NCBI RefSeq assembly: GCF_900100395.1
Contig: NZ_FNFB01000002.1
Span: 309,074-373,073, forward strand
Origin: Nonomuraea maritima
GTDB taxonomy: Bacteria; Actinomycetota; Actinomycetes; Streptosporangiales; Streptosporangiaceae
Direction: 5' to 3'
DNA: 64,000 nt
The notes under the pieces were generated by a model. The model was not told the origin of the DNA. It did no database searches and saw only the letters and a program-made list of their open reading frames with translations. Positions 43,436 through 52,014 of the stretch are shown piece after piece. Position 1 is the stretch's first letter, and each line of letters starts with the position of its first letter. The position numbers and the translations under genes were made by a program.

Positions 43436-43460
43436 AGTGGCCCTACAGGATAGGTCCACT
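43436..43460. promoter_or_regulatory. MocR-type operator dyad
   Basis: AGTGG (43436-43440) and CCTA (43442-43445) are mirrored by TAGG (43451-43454) and CCACT (43456-43460) around a 5-nt centre. All nine half-site positions pair perfectly, with one unpaired base between blocks. It lies in the 71-bp divergent gap and is the obvious site for the MocR protein. Confidence 0.7.
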
Positions 43461-43479
43461 TCGTCGTTACGGTCGAACC

Positions 43480-44118
43480 ATGCTCTCCACCACTCCCCGT
43501 ACCACGCTGGGCCGTGAGAAGCATCGCGGCAGCACCGACATGAACGATCTCTACGAGGTGCTCGACACCGGCCTGATCTGCCACCTGGGCGTGGTCGTGA
43601 ACGGCTGCCCGATCGTCGTGCCCACCGGGTACGGCCGCATCGGCGACATCCTCTACCTGCACGGCTCGACCGGCGCCCGGTCACTGCGGGCGGCCGACGG
43701 CGCGGAGGTGTGCGTCACCGTCACCCACCTCGACGGCGTCGTGCTGGCCCGCTCGGTCTTCAACCACTCGGTCAACTACCGCTCGGCGATGGTCTACGGC
43801 CGGGCGCGGCTGGTCACCGACCCCGGCGAGCGCATGGACGGGCTGCGCGCGCTGTCCGAGCAGCTCGCCCCCGGCCAGTGGGAGTACGCGCGGCAGCCCA
43901 GCGCCAAGGAGCTGGCCGCCACGGCGGTGCTGGCGCTGTCGCTGGAGGAGGCGTCGGTCAAGATCCGGCGCGGCGGGCCGAATGACGAGGAGGCGGACCA
44001 CGCGCTGCCGATCTGGGCCGGCGTGCTGCCGCTGATCACGACGTGGGGCGAACCAGAACCCGACGCGGCCCTGCCGGAAGGGGTCGAGACCCCGGTTCAC
44101 ATCCTTCGCCGGGAGTAG
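43480..44118 (+). CDS. Pyridoxamine 5'-phosphate oxidase-like FMN split-barrel protein (NimA-like)
   Basis: 212 residues from ATG 43480. GLICHLGVVVNGCPIVVPTGYGRIGDILYLHGSTGARSLRAADGAEVCVTVTHLDGVVLARSVFNHSVNYRSAMVYGRARLV is the flavin split-barrel core of nitroreductase-like NimA proteins. ATG 43540 would cut into the N-terminal strand. It is divergent from the MocR regulator, its probable controller. Its real substrate is unknown. Confidence 0.85.
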   Translation: MLSTTPRTTLGREKHRGSTDMNDLYEVLDTGLICHLGVVVNGCPIVVPTGYGRIGDILYLHGSTGARSLRAADGAEVCVTVTHLDGVVLARSVFNHSVNYRSAMVYGRARLVTDPGERMDGLRALSEQLAPGQWEYARQPSAKELAATAVLALSLEEASVKIRRGGPNDEEADHALPIWAGVLPLITTWGEPEPDAALPEGVETPVHILRRE

Positions 44119-44193
44119 TTCTACAAGAGAAGAAAACCCTGCTTCATGATCGTACGTCTCATCAAGTGGGTCGCCTCCTGATGGGAGACGTTG

Positions 44194-46815
44194 ATGGAGT
44201 GGAGCCCTCCGGGATACACGGAGCTGAGGCAGCTCGGACGAGGTGGCAGCGGGCGGGTCGTGCTCGCCGTGCACGACGCGACCGGCGTCCGGGTGGCGAT
44301 CAAGTATGTGTCCGAGCGGCTGCGGCACGACCGCGCCGTGCTGGCGAGGTTCCGCTCCGAGGCGCGGCTCCTGGTCGCCCTGCGCGACCCGAACATCGCC
44401 ACGATCTGGGAGTACGTCGAGGACACCGGCGGCGCCTGCATCGTGATGGAGCTGGTGAACGGCGTCTCGTTACGGGCCCTCCTGCGCGAGAACGGCCCGG
44501 CGGAGCCGGAGGCGGCGCTCGCCGTGCTGAAGGGCTCGCTGCTGGGCCTGGCCAAGGCGCACGAGCTCGGGCTGGTGCACCGCGACTACAAGCCGGAGAA
44601 CGTGCTCGTCCGTGACGACGGGGTGAGCAAGCTCGTCGACTTCGGCATCGCGGTGCGGCAGGGCACGACGGCCACCCCCGCGGGGACGCCGCCGTACATG
44701 GCGCCCGAGCTGTGGTCGCGGGAGCCCGCGACCCCTTCGACCGACGTGTACGCGGCCACGGCCGTCTTCTTCGAGTGCCTGACGGGGCATCGTCCGTACC
44801 GTTCGAGCGAGCCGAGCGTGCTCGGCTACCAGCACCTGCACGCGCCGGTGCCGATCGGCGACGCCCCCGAGCCGCTGCGCGAGCTGGTCCGCAGCGGGCT
44901 GGCCAAGGACCCGGCGCAGCGGCCAGGCAGCGCCCTGGCGTTCCTCGCCGAGCTGGAGTCGGCGGCGGTGGCCGCGTACGGCGAGGATTGGGAGGAACGA
45001 GGCAGACGCCGCCTCGCCGCCCTGGTCGCGTTACTGGCCCCGCTCCTCCTCCCCCTACGCCCGGACACCACCCCACCCGTGCCCGAGACGTCCACGTCAC
45101 TGGCCCGCACAGTCCTCCGCGACATCGGCTCACACGCCCGACGCCTGACGCGCTCCGGTGCCCGGCGCGTGACCCGCTCCGGCGCGCGGCGGGTGGTCAT
45201 GGGCGGAGCGCTGGCCACGGCGGCGGCGGTGACGGCGGTGATGGTGGTGCTCGCCGCCAACCAGCCGGCACCGGACCCGCTGGGAGCCGCAGCGGCCGTC
45301 CCGCCGAGCCCCACCGTCCCGATCTCCGACCCTGCCACCCTGTCCACGACCACCCCCGACCCCAACCCCTCAGCCGTCGACGACCCCGACCCCGGTAACA
45401 CCGCCCCGAGCGACCCCGGCGACCCGGACAGCCCACCTCCTGGCAACCCGGACGCCGGTAACTCCGACCCAGGCGGCTCGAACACCGGCAACCCGAACCC
45501 TGGTGGACAGGATGGCCCCGGCAGCTCGGGAACCGACCACCCTTCCACCCCGAAGCCGGGCGACCCGGACAACCAGGGCCCGGGCCGCCCAGGCACCGAC
45601 GGACAGGGCACTCCGGACACCGACGACCCCGGCTCCGGCGAGCCGGATGGACCACCCGACCCCGACCCCGACACGGGGGAACCGGGCAATCCGGCCCCCG
45701 GCGAGCCTTCCGGGGAGGGGCCGGGAGGTGTTGCGGTGCTTGTGGCGCAGGTCGGACCCGTCACCGTGAACGCCGACCGGGTCGCCTCTGCCCGGGTCAC
45801 GCTCCGGACCAGTGGCACCGGTCCTGTGACGGTCACCGCGACCTGGCGAGCGCCCGGCACGGACGAGGTCGTCCGGCGCCTGCCGCTGAGAGGCGCCACC
45901 GGCTACACCCGCACGCTGACCTGGCCCATGGGCGCCCGCGTGTGCCGCGGTCCGGTCACGTTGACGGCCGTCACCGATCCCGCCGCCCCGGGAGGCCCGG
46001 CGCGCGCCTCCGCCCCTGTACCGCCCTGCCCGACGAGGGTGACCGGCCTGGACGTCCGTCTCACCGCGCCCGGACAGGCCGCGGCCGCCGCCGTCAGGAC
46101 CGCGCCCACGGCCACCGCCACGGTCCGGGTGACCGCTAGCGGCCCCGGCGAGATCCCCGTACGGGCGGGGCTGGCGATCGACGGCAAGGAGGCCGCGACG
46201 CGTGCCACGACCCTGTCAGGACGCACGTCGTACACCGAGCGGTTCGCCTTCCCCGTCCTGGCCCGCGCGTGCGGCGCGATGCTGTCGGTACGGGTGAGCG
46301 CGGGCGGCCGCACGGCGACCGCGCGGACCCGGGTGCCGTGCCCGCCGCAGGTGCGGCAGGTGTCGATCGTCCGGGCGGGGGTCGTGCGCGGCCTTTCCGC
46401 CCAGGTGAGGGTGACCGCCGCCGACACCCGTCCGGTACGGCTCACGGTCAGGTTCACCTCCGGCCGCCTGGCCGACACGCGTACGGTCACCCTGTCCGGC
46501 GAGACGTCGTACGTGACGACCCTGTCCGCGCCGCTGCGGCTCCCGTGCGGCACGAAGTGGTCGATGACGGCGGCCACGACCCCGGCGGCGGCAGGCGGCG
46601 CCGACAGCCGTACCGGCACCACCCCGGCCTGCCACGACGACCCGCCGCAGAAACCCACCGACCCCCCGACGAAGAAACCGGCCGACGACCCACCGCAGAC
46701 GGAGGACACACAGAAGAAGTTCACCGACGAGAGCCAGGAAGCACCCGAGAAGTCCCCCGACACCACGAGGACGAGCCCCGAGCCGGCCGGGAGCCGAGCG
46801 CCTCAGGACTCCTGA
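44194..46815 (+). CDS. Membrane Ser/Thr protein kinase with secreted beta-domain region, copy 1
   Basis: 873 residues from ATG 44194 (GGGAG 7 nt upstream). Kinase at 7-270: glycine loop LGRGGSGRVVLA, Lys37, Glu57, catalytic D131 in HRDYKPEN, DFG at 149, APE as MAPELW. A membrane segment follows near 325-345. The outside part starts with about 150 residues rich in Pro, Gly, Asp and Asn, then about three beta-sandwich-like repeats (VGPVTVNADRVASARVTLRTSG; VTGLDVRLTAPG; VRQVSIVRAGVVRG) each with paired Cys, and a charged Pro/Lys tail. It should sense something at the wall. The 48950 kinase is its paralogue. Confidence 0.92.
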   Translation: MEWSPPGYTELRQLGRGGSGRVVLAVHDATGVRVAIKYVSERLRHDRAVLARFRSEARLLVALRDPNIATIWEYVEDTGGACIVMELVNGVSLRALLRENGPAEPEAALAVLKGSLLGLAKAHELGLVHRDYKPENVLVRDDGVSKLVDFGIAVRQGTTATPAGTPPYMAPELWSREPATPSTDVYAATAVFFECLTGHRPYRSSEPSVLGYQHLHAPVPIGDAPEPLRELVRSGLAKDPAQRPGSALAFLAELESAAVAAYGEDWEERGRRRLAALVALLAPLLLPLRPDTTPPVPETSTSLARTVLRDIGSHARRLTRSGARRVTRSGARRVVMGGALATAAAVTAVMVVLAANQPAPDPLGAAAAVPPSPTVPISDPATLSTTTPDPNPSAVDDPDPGNTAPSDPGDPDSPPPGNPDAGNSDPGGSNTGNPNPGGQDGPGSSGTDHPSTPKPGDPDNQGPGRPGTDGQGTPDTDDPGSGEPDGPPDPDPDTGEPGNPAPGEPSGEGPGGVAVLVAQVGPVTVNADRVASARVTLRTSGTGPVTVTATWRAPGTDEVVRRLPLRGATGYTRTLTWPMGARVCRGPVTLTAVTDPAAPGGPARASAPVPPCPTRVTGLDVRLTAPGQAAAAAVRTAPTATATVRVTASGPGEIPVRAGLAIDGKEAATRATTLSGRTSYTERFAFPVLARACGAMLSVRVSAGGRTATARTRVPCPPQVRQVSIVRAGVVRGLSAQVRVTAADTRPVRLTVRFTSGRLADTRTVTLSGETSYVTTLSAPLRLPCGTKWSMTAATTPAAAGGADSRTGTTPACHDDPPQKPTDPPTKKPADDPPQTEDTQKKFTDESQEAPEKSPDTTRTSPEPAGSRAPQDS

Positions 46816-46897
46816 CCCCGGCGCCGGGTCAGCCCGCGGGAAGGGTCGACGCGCCGGCCCCGAGGGGCGCGGGCGGGCTTCCGCGTCGGGGCGGTGT

Positions 46898-47869
46898 TCA
46901 GGACAGCCAGTCCAGGAACTGGCCGTGCGGGCCGGTGTAGGCGACCGGCTCTTCGTCCAGGGCCAGGACGAAGGCGCTGCCGTCGGCCGACGGGGCGCGG
47001 GTCAGGCGGGCGGCCACGTCGGGGAGCACGATGGGGGCCTCGTTGGAGATCCAGCGGGCGGGGAGGGCGCGCATCGTCTCGGCGAAGCGATCACGTTCGG
47101 GCTGCGGAACATAAGGCAGTACGGCGCTGTGGAACACGACCAGCGTGGCGTCGGGCGGGGCCTGGCCGGCGAGGTCGGCGACGGTGGCGTTCAGATCGCC
47201 CTGGACGAGACGGGGTGGTTCGGCCCGTGCGATCCGGGCCGCGGCGCGCAGCCGTACCAGTCGATCGTGCTGTTCGGGCCAGACCAGCGCCTCCAGCCAG
47301 CGCAGATGATCGGCGTCGGTGACGTCGAGGGGGTGCAGGTCGATCCCGGCCCGCCACACCACCGACGGCAGCCGCTCCGGGATCGGTACGGGCCCGCTGG
47401 TCCGGCAGGTCAGCGTGACCGGGCCGAGCGCACCGAGCACAGGCCCGTCGTCGTAGCGATAGCGGTAACGGTCTGGGTACAGGCAGAGCCCCGCCGAGGC
47501 TCCGACCTCGATCAGTGCCAGGGGCTGCGGCAGGCGCGCCAGCAGCGGCAGCAGCGTGGCGCACCGTCCCGGCTCGTTGGTCTGGGTACGGCGGGCGAGC
47601 ATCTCGGAACTGACCCGCGCCCAGTGCTCCAGCGTCCAGGCGCGAAATTCCCCATAGTCCTGGGCGGGACCGCCCAGGAACCGGACCGCGCCGAGCAGCA
47701 GGTTGGGTTGGCGTTTGGCCGGGGGCAACGTGTCGATCACGGCCAGGAGTTCCGCGTCGGCCGCGACGCCCACGCACAGCCGCTCGTAGCTGGGCGAGTG
47801 CCCCCGGGCCTCCATCTCCCCGAACGCCCGGTACCGCTCGGCCGTGACCGTCTCGCCCATCCCGTGCAC
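46898..47869 (-). CDS. DUF2332 protein (SAM-methyltransferase-like fold)
   Basis: 323 residues from GTG 47869 (GGCGGAG upstream; ATG 47860 is an alternative). The conserved DUF2332 blocks are RYRAFGEMEARGHSPSYERLCVGVAAD, PNLLLGAVRFL, LALIEVGASAGLCLYPDRY (a motif-I-like EVGASAG loop), DLHPLDVTD and VVFHSAVLPYVP. The Rossmann-like pattern suggests a methyltransferase or a relative, unproven. It converges on kinase copy 1, with a perfect CCCGGCGCCGGG palindrome between them. Confidence 0.85.
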   Translation of the reverse strand: MHGMGETVTAERYRAFGEMEARGHSPSYERLCVGVAADAELLAVIDTLPPAKRQPNLLLGAVRFLGGPAQDYGEFRAWTLEHWARVSSEMLARRTQTNEPGRCATLLPLLARLPQPLALIEVGASAGLCLYPDRYRYRYDDGPVLGALGPVTLTCRTSGPVPIPERLPSVVWRAGIDLHPLDVTDADHLRWLEALVWPEQHDRLVRLRAAARIARAEPPRLVQGDLNATVADLAGQAPPDATLVVFHSAVLPYVPQPERDRFAETMRALPARWISNEAPIVLPDVAARLTRAPSADGSAFVLALDEEPVAYTGPHGQFLDWLS

Positions 47870-48313
47870 GATGCTCCGCCTTCCCTCGAACCGGACAGCA
47901 TTCCAGGCTCAGACGGTAGTGACTCCTCCGCTCCCTGAAGAGAGCGGCTTCTCGCCCCGCTTGCGCGGGAGACGACGGCCAAGCCCTGACCGATGCCCGA
48001 AAGCACGAAAGCAATCGTATCCGGAGGTGGCGACAATTTCCGAGGTTCTGTCACTGCACGCTCGGGCCTTGACGGCCCTCCCGCTCCCGATTCACCCGTC
48101 GCCTCAAGGCGACGGTCCCCTCGGGAGGATCTGATAACCGCCCGCACGGCCGGATCGCCCGGTTCCTCCGGGACCGGGCGGTTCACCGGGGCGGGCACAT
48201 CGACCGGTATGCCGTGCCCTTCGACGCAGTGGCCGGCCCTGTCGTAGGTGAGTGCGGTGCTGATGCGCAGGTTCCACTCCGGCAACTGCCGCGGCCGGCT
48301 CGAGAGCGTGGGG
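47870..48313. other. 444-bp gap with a possible decayed peptidase fragment
   Basis: No intact gene is convincing here. Short open frames on the + strand (for example 47993-48247) have no domain features. The reverse strand from about 48306 to 48124 has a protein-like stretch, listed separately. The gap carries the promoter of the DUF2332 gene near 47880-47940. Confidence 0.4.
48124..48306 (-). pseudogene. Possible 3' remnant of an S41-type peptidase gene
   Basis: On the reverse strand the frame reads LPEWNLRISTALTYDRAGHCVEGHGIPVDVPAPVNRP ... GDPAVRAVI. This looks like the C-terminal end of carboxy-terminal processing (S41) proteases, where a beta strand precedes a [EG]G-x-G-[IV]-x-[PV]-D motif. 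There is no upstream catalytic part, because the NTF2-like gene occupies that space. Family match is by eye and weak. Confidence 0.3.
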
Positions 48314-48724
48314 TCAGTTGCTGGTGGTGAGCTGCTGGTAGACCTCGAAGGCGTTGCGTTCGACCTTGTTGGAGCGCAGCTTGCCGTCCTCGCCGACGAT
48401 CCAGACGGCCGTGCCGCTCATCTCGATGGGCTGCCCGTCGGGCTCGGTGCCGAAGGCGCCGTTGTTCCTGCCGGTCAGCCGCCACAGGGAGCAGACGCGG
48501 GAGCCGTCGTGGTTCTCGAACGACTCCACCACCTCGAACGTCAGGTCGTCGAAGCCGCTGCCGAAGCCCTCGGCCCACTTCTTGAAGGCCGGACGCGACT
48601 CGATCCGCTGACCGCCCGTGATGAGGACGAAGTCCTCGGCCACCAGTTCGTCGATGGCGTCGTAGTCGAGCCCCTGCCAGACCCGCTCCCAGAACGTGTG
48701 CACCACGTCGATGCCCCTGCCCAT
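48314..48724 (-). CDS. NTF2/SnoaL-like protein
   Basis: 136 residues from ATG 48724, with AGGGAGG 7 nt upstream; this decides against the longer frame to 48835, which would run through operator repeats. DVVHTFWERVWQGLDYDAIDELVAEDFVLITGGQRIESRPAFKKWAEGF, then FEVVESFENHDGSRVCSLWRLTGRNNGAFG, is the cone-shaped NTF2 fold. It may be an enzyme or binding protein for a small hydrophobic molecule. Its upstream region has three copies of one dyad. Confidence 0.85.
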   Translation of the reverse strand: MGRGIDVVHTFWERVWQGLDYDAIDELVAEDFVLITGGQRIESRPAFKKWAEGFGSGFDDLTFEVVESFENHDGSRVCSLWRLTGRNNGAFGTEPDGQPIEMSGTAVWIVGEDGKLRSNKVERNAFEVYQQLTTSN

Positions 48725-48749
48725 CGTGTACCTCCCTACGGGTTCATCT

Positions 48750-48853
48750 TTGACAATCCTGTCCAACATGGAGACTAGCCAGTTCTTGACAGCAGTGTCA
48801 AACATGGAGTCGCAGCTCACCCTTTCCGGCACCATCAGGTGACATTTGTGTCA
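48750..48853. promoter_or_regulatory. Three TGACA-N4-TGTCA operator-like dyads
   Basis: Site 1, TTGACA-atcc-TGTCCAA (48750-48766), and site 2, TTGACA-gcag-TGTCAA (48786-48801), are each followed by an ACATGGAG block, making a 24-nt direct repeat at 36-bp spacing. Site 3, TGACA-tttg-TGTCA, lies at 48840-48853. All are in the divergent gap between the NTF2-like gene and kinase copy 2. The dyads are directly seen; the binding regulator is not encoded next to them. Confidence 0.75.
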
Positions 48854-48949
48854 TGTCGGCATTTTGAGCAGTGGAAACCGCCGCGCTGTGGTTAAGCTAC
48901 GGCTCCTTTGATACGGGCGGGGGCCCACAGCACTCCGGAGGAGACCTTT

Positions 48950-50638
48950 ATGTACGGTGATGGGCCGTGGGGGGTCCCCGGCTACACCGAGGTGCGCGCG
49001 CTCGGCGCGGGGGCCTCCGGGCGAGTGGTGCTCGCCAGGCGCGACTACGACGGCGTCGAGGTGGCCATCAAGTACCTCGGTGAGCGGCTGCGGTCCGACG
49101 TCGGGTTCGTCGCCCGGTTCCGGCACGAGGCCCGCTTATTGGGCGCCCTCCGCAGCCCGCACCACGCCCGCCTGATCGACTACGTCGAGTCCGGCCAGGG
49201 CGCCGCGATCATCATGGAGCTGGTCAACGGGGTGTCGCTGCGCGAGATACTCAAATCCGAGGGCCCGACCGGCGCCGAGGCGGCGCTGACCGTGCTCAAG
49301 GGGTCGCTCCAGGGCCTCGCCGCGGCCCACGCGATCGGCGTCGTGCACCGCGACTACAAGCCCGAGAACGTCATGGTGGAGAGCGACGGCGCCAGCAAGC
49401 TCGTCGACTTCGGCATCGCCGTCCGCACGGGCGAGGACGCGGACGCGACGGGCACACCGCCGTACATGGCTCCCGAGCAGTGGTCGGGCGAGCGGGCCGG
49501 ACCCTCGACCGACGTGTACGCGGCCACCGTCGTCTTCTTCGAGTGCCTGACGGGCACCCGGCCGTTCCGCGCCGCCGACATCCTGGCCATGGCGCACCAG
49601 CACCTGACCGCTCCCCCACCGGTCGAGCAGGTGCCGCCGCCGCTGCGCGGCCTGGTCGAGCGTGGCCTGGCCAAGAACCCGGCCGAACGTCCCCCGTCGG
49701 CGGAGGCGTTCCTGACCGAGCTGGAGGCAGTGGCGGTCGCCGCGTACGGGGAGGACTGGGAGGACCGCGGACGCCGCCGCCTGGGCGTCCTCGCCGCGCT
49801 GCTGGCGGCGCTCTTCCCTGCGCCCCTGGACGAGCCCGCCGAGACGGAGACCGCGCTCACCGAGACCCGCCTCAGAGAGCCGTCGCGGCTGCTGAGCAAG
49901 CTGCCCGCCAAGATCGCGGCCGGTGTCACGGCCGTCGGCGCGCTGGTGGCCGCCGTGACGATCACCGTGAACGCGATGTCCCACGACGAGGCGGCGCTGC
50001 GGGCGGAGACCAGCCAGATCGCGCCCACCACGGCGGTGCCCACCACGGCGGTGCCCACCACGGCGGTGCCGGCCACGCCGGAAGGGGTCGAGACCGACGA
50101 GGAGCTGACGCCCGTCCCCGAGAAGACGACGCCCGAGCCGTCCGCGAGCGACACGCCGCCGTCCGTCCAGCCCACCGCGACGCAGCCCGTCACGAGTCAG
50201 CCCACCGCGTCCCCGGCCACGAGCGAGCGGCCCGCCACGCGGACCCCCACCCCCGCGCGGGCGTCGGCAGAGACCAGGAGGCCCGCTCCGTCGCGGACGC
50301 CGACGCCGCAGGCCAGCCCTAGGATCACCGTGGACGTGCCGGACCGCAAGGGCGTGACCCCGCAGGCGACGGCCCGCCCCACGCAGGCGCCCTCCTCCGC
50401 GCCCGCGCCGACGCGCACGTTCCCCGGGCCGCCGCGCCCGACGCAGCAGCCGACCCAGCAGCCCACCACCCAGCCGCCCGATCCGACCGGCGAGCCGGGC
50501 GGCGGCGAGACCACCGACCCGCCCAGGCCCACCGAGGGCGGCGGCGGCCAAATCGATCCGCCGCAGACCGCGCCCCAGCGGGCGACGGCCGCTCTTGCGA
50601 AGCGGCCCCGCGTCGCCGATCGTCGTAGCAAGCGCTAG
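48950..50638 (+). CDS. Membrane Ser/Thr protein kinase, copy 2
   Basis: 562 residues from ATG 48950 (GGAGGAG 7 nt upstream). Kinase at 10-270: LGAGASGRVVLA, Lys41, Glu60, catalytic D135 in HRDYKPEN, DFG at 153, MAPEQW. Closest relative in the window is the 44194 kinase, down to the juxtamembrane AAYGEDWEDRGRRRL. Membrane segment near 322-345. The outer part is entirely low complexity (Pro, Thr, Ala, Arg, Ser), with PTTAV repeats. Unlike copy 1 it has no folded sensor domain. It is followed 20 bp later by the pseudokinase gene. Confidence 0.92.
   Translation: MYGDGPWGVPGYTEVRALGAGASGRVVLARRDYDGVEVAIKYLGERLRSDVGFVARFRHEARLLGALRSPHHARLIDYVESGQGAAIIMELVNGVSLREILKSEGPTGAEAALTVLKGSLQGLAAAHAIGVVHRDYKPENVMVESDGASKLVDFGIAVRTGEDADATGTPPYMAPEQWSGERAGPSTDVYAATVVFFECLTGTRPFRAADILAMAHQHLTAPPPVEQVPPPLRGLVERGLAKNPAERPPSAEAFLTELEAVAVAAYGEDWEDRGRRRLGVLAALLAALFPAPLDEPAETETALTETRLREPSRLLSKLPAKIAAGVTAVGALVAAVTITVNAMSHDEAALRAETSQIAPTTAVPTTAVPTTAVPATPEGVETDEELTPVPEKTTPEPSASDTPPSVQPTATQPVTSQPTASPATSERPATRTPTPARASAETRRPAPSRTPTPQASPRITVDVPDRKGVTPQATARPTQAPSSAPAPTRTFPGPPRPTQQPTQQPTTQPPDPTGEPGGGETTDPPRPTEGGGGQIDPPQTAPQRATAALAKRPRVADRRSKR
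50024..50068 (+). repeat. 15-nt tandem repeat, three exact units
   Basis: CCCACCACGGCGGTG occurs three times without mismatch inside kinase copy 2, encoding PTTAV in the outer linker. It stays in frame with any unit number. Confidence 0.85.
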
Positions 50639-50658
50639 ACACGCCGGGGGGAACCGCG

Positions 50659-51972
50659 ATGGACGACTCTGGCCCCGGGATCGCCGGATTCCGGCTCACC
50701 ACGCACACCTGGATGACCGAGCTCGGTCACTGGATCGACGCGGTCTCACCCGACGGGCGCCGCGCCGGCGCGCTGCTGTTCGACCCGCGGATCATCGGCC
50801 GGCCCGAGGTGCGCGACCGGGTCGTGCGCGCCGTCCTCACCGATCAGCGGCTGGTCCACGGCGGGGTGACCGGGCTCATCCCGGTGGCCGACGTGGTGGC
50901 CGCGGGCGACCAGGTGTGGCTGCTCACCGCGCAGGCGGTGAGCCCCACGGTGGCCGACCTCCTCGACCCCGCCCAGGCGGGGTCGCCGGTGGAGCCGGGC
51001 GGCGCGGCCTCGGTCCTCGTGGACACGGCCCGGACGCTGCTCGCCCTGCACGCGGCCGGCGTCACGCACGGAGCCGTGCAGCCGCGCACGGTGGTGATCA
51101 CGCCGGACGGGGCCGCGCTGCTGTCGGAGCGCGGCCTGACCGACGCCGTACGCGACCGGGTCTCGCCTCCTGACGACGACGTGGCGGGCTGGGCGGCGCT
51201 GGCCCGCGCGCTGGCCGCGCCCCTGCGGCCCGCCGCCGGGGTGCTGGAGCGGGCCGCCGCGACAGCCGGCACGTACGGCCTGGCCGCCGCTCTCGACCTG
51301 CTGCTCGACCCACGCGAGAGCCGGATCGACAGGGGGAGCCTGTCACGGGCGGCTCGCGCCCGTTCGGGGTTCGCGCAGCCGAGCCCGTACGCACCTGCCA
51401 GGCACGAACGTGACGAAGGAGACATTGTCACGCTGCTGCACGTCCCGGCGGGCGCGACGGGACCCGCCAGGTCAGCCCCCGAGACCACCACGCGCGAGCA
51501 GCGCGGCGAGACACCGGCAGAACGCATCTGGCGCTCGGGCCGCGACAGCACGACCGCGAGACGACGGCGTTCGCGGCGCCGGCGGACGGTCCTTTCCGCG
51601 GTGGTGCTCGCGCTGATCCTGACGGGGGCGGCGGTGGCCTGGCAGCGCCTCGGCGCCGTACCGGAGCTGGCGGTGACCTCGGTCGAGGTGGCGGCACCGG
51701 AGGAGACGCAGGGCTGCGACACCGTCGCCGCCGTCACCGGTACCGTCGTCACCAACGGGGCGCCGGGCGAGATCGTCTACGAGTGGACCAAGAACCTCGA
51801 CGACGACGTCGTCAAGGGGAAGCTGCGCACGCGGTCCGACCGGACGTCGTACACCCTTCCGCTGCGGTGGACCCTGCGCGGCGAGGGCGACGTCACGGCC
51901 ACGGCCACGCTGAGGATCATCGAACCCGGTCCGGTCCGCTCATATCGGGCGAGCTTCGACTACACGTGCTGA
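50659..51972 (+). CDS. Membrane pseudokinase with secreted C-terminal domain
   Basis: 437 residues. Residues 15-240 follow a kinase-like order (HWIDAVSPDGRRAGALLFDP; VWLLTAQAVSPTVADLL; LLALHAAGVTHGAVQPRTVVITPDGAALLSERGLTDAV). The HRD Asp is missing (H137-G-A) and DFG is replaced by LSERG, so catalysis is unlikely. Residues 260-310 are basic and disordered, a membrane segment lies near 315-335, and a beta domain with two Cys follows (GCDTVAAV ... SFDYTC), resembling the repeats of kinase copy 1. It lies directly after kinase copy 2 and is probably its partner. Related in shape to actinomycete pseudokinases such as MviN-type regulators, by analogy only. Confidence 0.82.
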   Translation: MDDSGPGIAGFRLTTHTWMTELGHWIDAVSPDGRRAGALLFDPRIIGRPEVRDRVVRAVLTDQRLVHGGVTGLIPVADVVAAGDQVWLLTAQAVSPTVADLLDPAQAGSPVEPGGAASVLVDTARTLLALHAAGVTHGAVQPRTVVITPDGAALLSERGLTDAVRDRVSPPDDDVAGWAALARALAAPLRPAAGVLERAAATAGTYGLAAALDLLLDPRESRIDRGSLSRAARARSGFAQPSPYAPARHERDEGDIVTLLHVPAGATGPARSAPETTTREQRGETPAERIWRSGRDSTTARRRRSRRRRTVLSAVVLALILTGAAVAWQRLGAVPELAVTSVEVAAPEETQGCDTVAAVTGTVVTNGAPGEIVYEWTKNLDDDVVKGKLRTRSDRTSYTLPLRWTLRGEGDVTATATLRIIEPGPVRSYRASFDYTC

Positions 51973-52001
51973 CAGCCCATGCACATGGCGACAGTTCTTA
52001 C

Positions 52002-52007
52002 TAATCT
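52002..52007 (+). promoter_or_regulatory. Possible -10 box TAATCT before the DUF2510 gene
   Basis: TAATCT ends 7 nt before ATG 52015, with no clear Shine-Dalgarno between. This is consistent with a leaderless transcript. Confidence 0.4.
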
Positions 52008-52014
52008 GGCGGAT

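Noticed and set aside
47993..48247. Forward 84-codon frame in the 444-bp gap
   Set aside because: No ribosome binding site, no domain and Ser/Pro/Gly-rich composition as expected from GC-rich noise.
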